Shown here piece by piece: positions 13,450-18,870 of a stretch of DNA of 18,870 bases. The position numbers and the translations under genes were made by a program. The stretch is from Clostridium sp. CAG:510 (lineage in GTDB: Bacteria > Bacillota > Clostridia > Lachnospirales > Lachnospiraceae), in contig FR880815.1 in assembly GCA_000434615.1 (NCBI GenBank), positions 30,828-49,697 on the forward strand. Direction: 5' to 3'. Numbering within the stretch: position 1 is the stretch's first letter; each line of letters opens with the position of its first letter. The notes beneath the pieces were generated by a model. The model saw only the letters and a list, made by a program, of their open reading frames with translations. It did not search any database and was not told the origin of the DNA.

Positions 13450-14106
13450 TTATTTTTCATTCTGTTTCATAATCTTTACCAGACGGCTGGTGCCCAGTCT
13501 GTCGGCGCCCAGTTCTACAAATTTTTCTGCATCTGCAAAAGAAGAAATACCGCCTGCTGCCTTGATTTTCACCTGTGGACCTACATGCTCCTTGAACAGG
13601 GCAACATCTGCAAACGTGGCTCCGCTTGTGGAAAAGCCGGTGGAAGTCTTGATGAAATCGGCTCCGCTGTTCGTAACCACTTCGCACATTTTTACCTTTT
13701 CTTCTTCCGTAAGCAGACATGTTTCAATGATTACCTTGAGAACATTGCCGCCGCAGGCATCCTTCAGGGTACGGATTTCTTTTTCCACCAAATCAAATCT
13801 GCCGTCTTTGACCCAGCCTAAATTGATAACCATATCGATTTCATCGGCGCCCTTTTTCAGAGCGTCCTTTGTTTCAAATTCTTTTACGGCAGTGGTGTTG
13901 TAACCGTTGGGAAATCCGATTACGGTACAGATTTTAAGCCTGTCCCCCACATAATTTTTCGCCTGCTCCACGTAGGAGGGAGGGATGCACACCGATGCGG
14001 TTTCATAGCGCATGCCGTCATTGCAAATCTGCCTGATTTCTTCCCAGGTTGCTGTCTGTGCCAGCAGCGTATGGTCTACTTTTGCCAATATATCTTTCTG
14101 TGTCAT
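13450..14106 (-). CDS. deoC: Deoxyribose-phosphate aldolase
   Basis: DeoC splits 2-deoxyribose 5-phosphate into acetaldehyde and glyceraldehyde 3-phosphate, letting the cell use nucleoside sugars as carbon. In the 218 residues the Schiff-base lysine is Lys153 in DFIKTSTGF, with supporting Asp91 (EIDMVINLG) and Lys182 in the KAAGGI motif (180-187). The length is typical of the short bacterial form. It lies 75 bp after deoD and 50 bp before cdd. A phosphopentomutase, needed between DeoD and DeoC, is not in the window. Confidence 0.97.
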   Translation of the reverse strand: MTQKDILAKVDHTLLAQTATWEEIRQICNDGMRYETASVCIPPSYVEQAKNYVGDRLKICTVIGFPNGYNTTAVKEFETKDALKKGADEIDMVINLGWVKDGRFDLVEKEIRTLKDACGGNVLKVIIETCLLTEEEKVKMCEVVTNSGADFIKTSTGFSTSGATFADVALFKEHVGPQVKIKAAGGISSFADAEKFVELGADRLGTSRLVKIMKQNEK

Positions 14107-14181
14107 AATTTTTGCCTTTCCTGTTCTGTCGTTCTGCCCACCGGTTTCTGCCGGCTTGCGGTCTGACTTGTTACTTCCCGG

Positions 14182-14883
14182 TTACACCAGCTTCAGCGCT
14201 ACTTCCATCATTTCATGGAAGGATGTCTGGCGTTCTTCTGCGGAAAGTGCTTCGCCCGTATACAGATGGTCGGAAATGGTCAGCATGCAGAGAGCTTTCT
14301 TTCCGGCTCTGGCTGCATTCATGTAAAGCGCTGCCGCTTCCATTTCTACGCACAAAATCTGCATCTTTTTCCACTGGTCGTTTGCCGTTTCGTCATCCGT
14401 ATAGAACGTATCGGAGGATAAAATGTTGCCCACGGCTACGGGAATATTTTTCTCTTCGGCAATTTCCACTGCTTTCCGAAGCAGTCCGAAATCCGCAATG
14501 GGAGCAAAGGTGCCGGGCAGCTTGTACTGGCTGGCAAAATTGGAATTGGTGGAAGCTCCCATACCGATTACCAGATCCCTTACCTTTACTTTATCGGAAA
14601 TTCCGCCTGCGGAACCGATACGGATAATCTGGTCCACATCATAAAAATGGTATAATTCAAAGGAATAAATACCGATGGAGGGCATCCCCATGCCGCTGCC
14701 CATGACGGATACTTCTTTTCCTTCATAGGTTCCGGTATATCCAAACATATTTCTGACTGTGTTAAAGCATTTTACATCTTTTAAGTAAGTGTCTGCAATG
14801 TACTTTGCACGTAAGGGATCCCCCGGCATCAGTACGGTCTTTGCAATATCACCTTTTTCAGCTCCGTTGTGTGGTGTAGACAT
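14182..14883 (-). CDS. deoD: Purine-nucleoside phosphorylase, DeoD type
   Basis: DeoD phosphorolyses purine (deoxy)nucleosides to free base and (deoxy)ribose 1-phosphate. The 233 residues match the hexameric trimer-of-dimers class: MSTPHNGA opening, phosphate-loop motif MPGDPLRAKYIA (19-30), MGSGMGMPS (61-69), IRIGSAGGI, CVEMEAAALY and the SDHLYTGE stretch with the catalytic Asp. AAGGAGG precedes the ATG. It heads the salvage operon and has a roughly 220-nt structured leader with its own promoter, so regulation at the RNA level is plausible. Confidence 0.97.
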   Translation of the reverse strand: MSTPHNGAEKGDIAKTVLMPGDPLRAKYIADTYLKDVKCFNTVRNMFGYTGTYEGKEVSVMGSGMGMPSIGIYSFELYHFYDVDQIIRIGSAGGISDKVKVRDLVIGMGASTNSNFASQYKLPGTFAPIADFGLLRKAVEIAEEKNIPVAVGNILSSDTFYTDDETANDQWKKMQILCVEMEAAALYMNAARAGKKALCMLTISDHLYTGEALSAEERQTSFHEMMEVALKLV

Positions 14884-14950
14884 AAGAAATCCTCCTTTTT
14901 ATTGGGATAAAAGTCACGAAATCATAAACAATCATTCACTCTTCTTGCTT

Positions 14951-15110
14951 GGCTCATTCACTCGAGAATTCGTGCTTACGCACTTCTTGCTCGTGTTTCT
15001 TCTCTCACGAATCCGCGCTACCGCGCTTTACATCCTGCTTCGCAGGATATTCGTTCGCTAATGAGCCCAGAAAACCAAATGCCACCTTCGGTGTCGCTTG
15101 GTTTTCCTTG
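14951..15110 (-). promoter_or_regulatory. Structured leader region upstream of deoD
   Basis: This is the main content of the 305-bp gap between the transporter gene and deoD. Reading the minus strand from the predicted start near 15110: a hairpin of AAAACCAA (15105-15098) with TTGGTTTT (15078-15071) around an inner CACC-GAA-GGTG; then GGCTCATT (15066-15059), which can pair with AATGAGCC (14958-14951) to enclose a multibranch region. Inside are ATCCTGC-GAA-GCAGGAT (15048-15032), GCGC-GGTA-GCGC (15026-15015) and GTGC-GTAA-GCAC (14983-14972). CGAAT/ATTCG would enclose the first two as a three-way junction. It does not match the purine riboswitch, the expected candidate here. It might be a cis-regulatory RNA or a mobile palindromic element. 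Confidence 0.65.
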
Positions 15111-15116
15111 AGGCTC

Positions 15117-15145
15117 ATTATATCATCTTTTTTGCAATATCACAA
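15117..15145 (-). promoter_or_regulatory. sigma-A promoter of the deoD-deoC-cdd operon
   Basis: The minus strand has TTGTGA (15140-15145) and a perfect TATAAT (15117-15122) with a 17-bp spacer. The -10 continues into TAATGAGCC, which forms a perfect 9-bp inverted repeat with GGCTCATTA at 15067-15059, so the promoter is embedded in the structured element. Confidence 0.8.
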
Positions 15146-15188
15146 ACCCATAGTTGCAGCGTTTTAAGTTTTCGTAGGCTTTCTCTTT

Positions 15189-16076
15189 TCACTCCGCTTG
15201 ACGCATCTCCGCCTTTTCCTTTTTTCTCCGGATCAGGAACATGGCAATTCCCGCGCCGCAGATAATGAAATAGCCGAGGATACTTATGATATCCGGCACT
15301 TCTCCAAGGAATATCATTCCCAGCAAAGCTGCAAAGATAATTTGCGTGTAATCATAAACCGACAGTTCGCCGGCGGGCGCATAGGTGTACGCCGCCGTAA
15401 TGGAAAACTGACCCAGCGTGGCGGAAACACCCGCCATCAAAAGGGATGCCAGCTGCCACCAGGCGAGCGGCGCATGGTTAAAAATAATAAACGGAATCGC
15501 ACTGACACAGGAAAAAACGGAGAAGCAGAACACAATGAGCGGTCCGGGTGCTCCGTGTTTGGCAGCCAGACGCACATTGGTATACGCAAGTCCGGCCCCC
15601 ATACCGCCGATGAGACCGAGAAATGCCGGGAACGTAGCCACATTATCAAAACCCGGCCGCAGAATAAACAATGCTCCCACAAATGCCACAATCACACAAC
15701 CAAGCTGGTACGGCCTGATGGTTTCCTTTAATAAAAAAAAGGAGAAAATGATGGCAAAAAAGGGAGATAACTTATTAAGCATGGAAGCATCCGCAATATT
15801 AAGCTTACCTATGGCATAAAAATTGGCAAAAACACCTATGGTTCCGAATAAAGAGCGGAAAAATATGTATTTTCCGGCTTCCCCCGGAATGGAAAAAGAA
15901 ATCCTTTTTTTCTTCATTGCCCCGAAGGAAAAGAAAACTGCCACCAGATTGCGGAAAAAGCTTTTTTCGATAGCCGGTAAATCACCTGCCAGCTTCACAA
16001 ACAGATTCATGAACGCAAATCCAAAAGCCGCCAGAATGATATAAAAAATGCCTTTATACTTGTCTTTGATTTTCAT
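15189..16076 (-). CDS. EamA/DMT-family transporter
   Basis: This 295-residue inner-membrane protein has about ten hydrophobic helices arranged as two EamA repeats (about 10-140 and 150-285). Marker segments are AAFGFAFMNLFVKLAG (16-31), the NKLSPFFAIIFSFFLLKE end of the first repeat, and TQIIFAALLGMIFLGEVPD in the second, the usual position of a conserved Pro/Glu pair. A basic tail (RRKKEK) marks the cytoplasmic end. The family exports amino acids, purines or other metabolites; the substrate cannot be inferred. AAAGGAG precedes ATG. It starts 38 bp after the glycogen debranching gene and is likely co-transcribed with it. I see no clear terminator after it. Confidence 0.9.
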   Translation of the reverse strand: MKIKDKYKGIFYIILAAFGFAFMNLFVKLAGDLPAIEKSFFRNLVAVFFSFGAMKKKRISFSIPGEAGKYIFFRSLFGTIGVFANFYAIGKLNIADASMLNKLSPFFAIIFSFFLLKETIRPYQLGCVIVAFVGALFILRPGFDNVATFPAFLGLIGGMGAGLAYTNVRLAAKHGAPGPLIVFCFSVFSCVSAIPFIIFNHAPLAWWQLASLLMAGVSATLGQFSITAAYTYAPAGELSVYDYTQIIFAALLGMIFLGEVPDIISILGYFIICGAGIAMFLIRRKKEKAEMRQAE

Positions 16077-16114
16077 AAATACAGACTCCTTTTTACAGAC
16101 ACCTCTGCTTTATT

Positions 16115-18226
16115 TTACTGTAGGGATGCTCCGGTATCACGTCTGGTTCCCACAAATACTGCTGCCGACCGGGGATGCATAAGGTATTCTGTAACCGCCT
16201 CCCTGTTATTCTCCTCTTTCCCACTGTCCAGGGCAGTGTCCGCAAAGCACCTCCACTCATATGCTTCCGGAAGCTCAGGCAGTTCAAACCTCTGCGCCTC
16301 CCAGTAAACATTCAGTGCCAAATATACCAGATCCTCTCCCCGGTCCGTCTTCCCCGCATAACAGACTGCAAGGGCCTTCGTATCCCGGTCAACATGACCG
16401 CTGAAAGGATGCTCTGTATGAATACTTACCGCCGGCAGACCGGTCTCTGACGGAGACAGGTCATTCCGTATTGCCGCATGTTCTCTTCTGAACCAGATCA
16501 TTTTCTTAAAAAACCGGTAGAGTTCCCGGTTGGTATCGAGCCGCTTCCAGTCCAGCCAGGAAATCTCATTGTCCTGACAATAGGGATTATTGTTTCCAAA
16601 ACGGGTGTCCCCAAACTCGTCCCCCGCCAGGAACATCGGGGTTCCGCGGCTGCACATCAGAGCCATACATGCATTTTTCATCATTTTCAAACGAAGTCTG
16701 CGGATTTCCCGATCCTCCGTTTCTCCTTCTGTTCCGCAATTCCAGCTCCGGTTGTCATCATTTCCGTCTGTATTGTTCCACCCGTTGTCCTCGTTATGCT
16801 TTCCGTTGTAGGAATAAAGATCCCAGAGGGAAAAGCCGTCATGACAGGTAATAAAATTAATAGAAGAATCGTAGCCCTGATACTGACCGGTATAAAGATC
16901 CGGTGACCCGGTAAGCCTGTTTGCCGCTGCCTCTGCAAACCAGTAATCTCCCTTCAGAAAGCTTCTCATATCGTCCCGGTACTTTCCGTTCCACTCAGCC
17001 CAGCGGGTAAATGCCGGAAAACTGCCCACCTGGTAAAGTCCGCCGGCATCCCATGCCTCTGCAATGAGTTTCACGTTCCGTAAGATGGGATCACCTGCCA
17101 GATTTTTCAAAAGCGGCGGCTGGTTCATCGGCGAACCATCTTCATTTCTTCCCAGAATGCTGGCCAGATCAAACCGGAAACCATCTACGTGATATTCAAT
17201 GGTCCAGTATCGCAGACACTCCAGAATCAGCTGCTGTACCACCGGATGATTACAGTTGAGCGTATTTCCGCAGCCGCTGAAATTATAATACCAGCCCTCC
17301 GGTGTCAGCATATAATAAATCCGGTTATCAAATCCCTTAAAAGAAAAGAAGGAGCCTTTTTCATTTCCTTCTGCTGTATGGTTAAACACAACATCCAAAA
17401 TCACTTCAATACCATTGGCATTCAGTTCGCGTATCAGGGTTTTCAGCTCATCACCTTCCCTGTTAAACTCTTTTTGCGCAGAATAACTGGTATTCGGAGC
17501 AAAAAAGCTCACCGGATTATAACCCCAGTAATCCAAAAGCATTCTGCCGTTAACCTCACGCTTTCCCATGGTTTCATCAAACTCAAAAATCGGCATCAGC
17601 TCCACAGCCGTAATGCCGAGATCCTTCAGATAAGGAATCTTTTCCCGGATTCCTTCAAATGTCCCCGGATGGGCAACACCTGATGAGGCATCCATCGTAA
17701 ATCCCCTGACATGGAGCTCATAAATAATCAAGTCCTGTATCGGGCGCACCGGATCCGTGTGATCCCCCCAGTCGAAATCGTTGACCACCACCCTTGCCCG
17801 GTATCCATGATCCTGATTAGGCTGTTCTCCCCACACACTCTGGCCGGTAACAGCTCTTGCATAAGGATCGAGAAGCGGTAATGTTTTATTAAAAATAAGT
17901 CCTTTTTCCGGAGCATAAGGACCATCTACCCGGTAAGCATACTCAAAATCATAGATATCAAGCCCAAAAACTATCATGGAATAGACACTTCCAATGCGGT
18001 AATGTTTGGGAAAAGGCAGAATGGCATACGGTTCTTTTTCACCTCTGTGGTACAGAAGCAGCTCCACTCCCGTCCCCTCTATAGAATATACCGTAAAGTT
18101 CACGCCTTCCCTGAGAGCCGTTGCACCGTTAATTCCGTAAAATCCCGGTCTTACATCATATCCGTTGACCTTATCAAGCGGTATCAGGTGCTTTCTCTGG
18201 TCGGCAACTCTTTTTTTTCCGTCCAA
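16115..18226 (-). CDS. glgX: Glycogen debranching enzyme / isoamylase-type GH13
   Basis: GlgX-type enzymes hydrolyse alpha-1,6 branches of glycogen or limit dextrins. The 703-residue protein has an N-terminal CBM48-like beta domain (about 25-150: GVNFTVYSIEGTGVELLLYH), a GH13 barrel (about 165-580) and a C-terminal beta domain. Catalytic positions are Asp353 in VDGFRFDLAS (nucleophile), Glu390 in LIAEAWD (acid/base) and Asp463 in FITCHDGFSL; the LDVVFNHTAEG motif (277-287) is also intact. The start codon is TTG, supported by AGGAGG eight bases upstream; no ATG lies nearby in frame. It starts 21 bp after thiN. Length matches GlgX and isoamylase. Exact specificity (GlgX or pullulanase-like) cannot be settled. 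Confidence 0.94.
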   Translation of the reverse strand: MDGKKRVADQRKHLIPLDKVNGYDVRPGFYGINGATALREGVNFTVYSIEGTGVELLLYHRGEKEPYAILPFPKHYRIGSVYSMIVFGLDIYDFEYAYRVDGPYAPEKGLIFNKTLPLLDPYARAVTGQSVWGEQPNQDHGYRARVVVNDFDWGDHTDPVRPIQDLIIYELHVRGFTMDASSGVAHPGTFEGIREKIPYLKDLGITAVELMPIFEFDETMGKREVNGRMLLDYWGYNPVSFFAPNTSYSAQKEFNREGDELKTLIRELNANGIEVILDVVFNHTAEGNEKGSFFSFKGFDNRIYYMLTPEGWYYNFSGCGNTLNCNHPVVQQLILECLRYWTIEYHVDGFRFDLASILGRNEDGSPMNQPPLLKNLAGDPILRNVKLIAEAWDAGGLYQVGSFPAFTRWAEWNGKYRDDMRSFLKGDYWFAEAAANRLTGSPDLYTGQYQGYDSSINFITCHDGFSLWDLYSYNGKHNEDNGWNNTDGNDDNRSWNCGTEGETEDREIRRLRLKMMKNACMALMCSRGTPMFLAGDEFGDTRFGNNNPYCQDNEISWLDWKRLDTNRELYRFFKKMIWFRREHAAIRNDLSPSETGLPAVSIHTEHPFSGHVDRDTKALAVCYAGKTDRGEDLVYLALNVYWEAQRFELPELPEAYEWRCFADTALDSGKEENNREAVTEYLMHPRSAAVFVGTRRDTGASLQ

Positions 18227-18247
18227 ATCTGGTTCCTCCTTCTTTGC

Positions 18248-18870
18248 TTACGCTCTTTCATAAACCAACAGCAGTGTTCCGTTTTCAACGGATACCATCG
18301 CATCCTTTCCGACAAAGGAATTGCTTACGCCAAGGGTGCGGTCGGAAGTAAGCGCACCGGTGTATTCGTATTTGAGTCCCTGTATGGTCACGCCTTCCGC
18401 TATATCACTCAGGCAGATAACGGAAATGCTTCCCTTCATGGCAGCGGAAAGCGTCTTGCTGGCGTTGTGCAGGATTTCCAAGCGGACGCCGTCTCCCAGC
18501 ATCTGGAGAGAGCAGCCTTTCTTCGCATAAAAGCTCATCATCTGGATATTTGCAAGTGTGTGCGAAATCCGCGCACCGCCGCATCCGCCGTACAGCAAAA
18601 TGTTCCGGTAGCCTTTTTCGTAAGCCTTAGCAACCGCCAGCGCCATATCCGTATCGTCCTTTTCCACCGGAACAATCTCCTTAGGAATGTCTTTCAGTAT
18701 GTCTTTTAAGGCTTCTTCCAATTCCACCGAGTCCAAATCCCCGACAAAAAAATCCGGCAGCATGCCGTTTTTCAGCAAAAACTTCAATCCACCGTCGGCA
18801 ACGACGACATAAATGTCCTTATTCTTTATTTTCGCGCTGCATCCGGTATGGCAGGTGTCGCAATTCCTGC
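18248..18870 (-). CDS. thiN: Thiamine pyrophosphokinase (5' end outside window)
   Basis: ThiN transfers pyrophosphate from ATP to thiamine, making thiamine diphosphate. The visible 207 residues include VVVADGGLKFLLKNGMLPD, the GDLDS nucleotide motif, the metal-binding KDDTDMALA, and the dimer/substrate motif reading GGCGGARISHTLANI. That last motif usually has Arg-x-Asp-His; here Asp is Ser. The C-terminal beta domain ends LVYERA. The frame stays open to the window edge with an unusual Cys/His-rich start (NCDTCHTGC), so the true start is outside. An in-frame TTG at 18787 would remove the first nucleotide-binding strand and is not credible. glgX follows after 21 bp. In related genomes thiN often ends an rsgA-rpe-thiN operon; its upstream neighbours are not visible here. 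Confidence 0.9.
   Translation of the reverse strand, partial: RNCDTCHTGCSAKIKNKDIYVVVADGGLKFLLKNGMLPDFFVGDLDSVELEEALKDILKDIPKEIVPVEKDDTDMALAVAKAYEKGYRNILLYGGCGGARISHTLANIQMMSFYAKKGCSLQMLGDGVRLEILHNASKTLSAAMKGSISVICLSDIAEGVTIQGLKYEYTGALTSDRTLGVSNSFVGKDAMVSVENGTLLLVYERA

Noticed and set aside
14884..15110. Purine riboswitch upstream of deoD
   Set aside because: The conserved core bases and the two-hairpin kissing-loop layout of that family are not found.
18002..18709. Plus-strand 235-aa open frame
   Set aside because: Antisense to thiN and the start of glgX; no recognisable domain.

Overview
This window looks like a chromosomal segment of a Gram-positive, spore-lineage Clostridia, most likely a Lachnospiraceae-type gut anaerobe. 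The evidence is the gene order hup - rqcP - yabP - yabQ - divIC - spoIIE - tilS, strong AGGAGG ribosome sites, sigma-A type promoters, lipoproteins with Gram-positive lipoboxes, and a CotS-like kinase. The family assignment is an inference from gene order and protein style. Every intact gene lies on the minus strand, so transcription runs from high to low coordinates.

Region by region in the direction of transcription. (a) 18870-15189: thiamine pyrophosphokinase (5' end cut by the window edge), a GH13 glycogen debranching enzyme with a TTG start, and an EamA/DMT exporter, closely spaced. (b) 15145-12965: a deoxynucleoside/pyrimidine salvage operon deoD-deoC-cdd, preceded by a good promoter and a roughly 220-nt leader full of small stable hairpins. 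(c) 12890-11136: a membrane-anchored zinc-ribbon/beta-propeller protein ending at a strong terminator. (d) 11027-6302: CCA-adding enzyme, a CotS-like kinase fold protein, a PEGA-domain lipoprotein and MazG. (e) 5882-5430: a GNAT acetyltransferase. (f) 5113-2010: HU, an unrecognised lipoprotein, RqcP, YabP, YabQ and DivIC, ending at a strong terminator. (g) 1834-1: SpoIIE phosphatase with its own promoter, then the N-terminal third of TilS, which runs off the window.

Functionally, the left third is the conserved division/sporulation/translation-quality cluster. HU, RqcP, DivIC and TilS are housekeeping; YabP, YabQ and SpoIIE belong to sporulation. Two things differ from the textbook arrangement: SpoIIE is a soluble form without the ten-helix membrane domain, and a lipoprotein gene with a repeat-expanded linker sits between hup and rqcP.

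The most unusual material is between genes. Two neighbouring gaps (4465-4754 and 5939-6224) each carry a tandem array of dyads. Both arrays use the same layout, two roughly 10-bp arms about 17 nt apart (37 nt in all), but the arm sequences are unrelated. Two further gaps nearby hold short tandem repeats (16 bp and 35 bp). The spoIIE promoter has a 21-bp spacer and Spo0A-box-like heptamers, the arrangement known for Spo0A-activated sigma-A promoters. A relic of an AraC-type DNA-binding domain survives on the plus strand next to the hup promoter. No tRNA, rRNA, CRISPR array, insertion sequence or phage gene was recognised.
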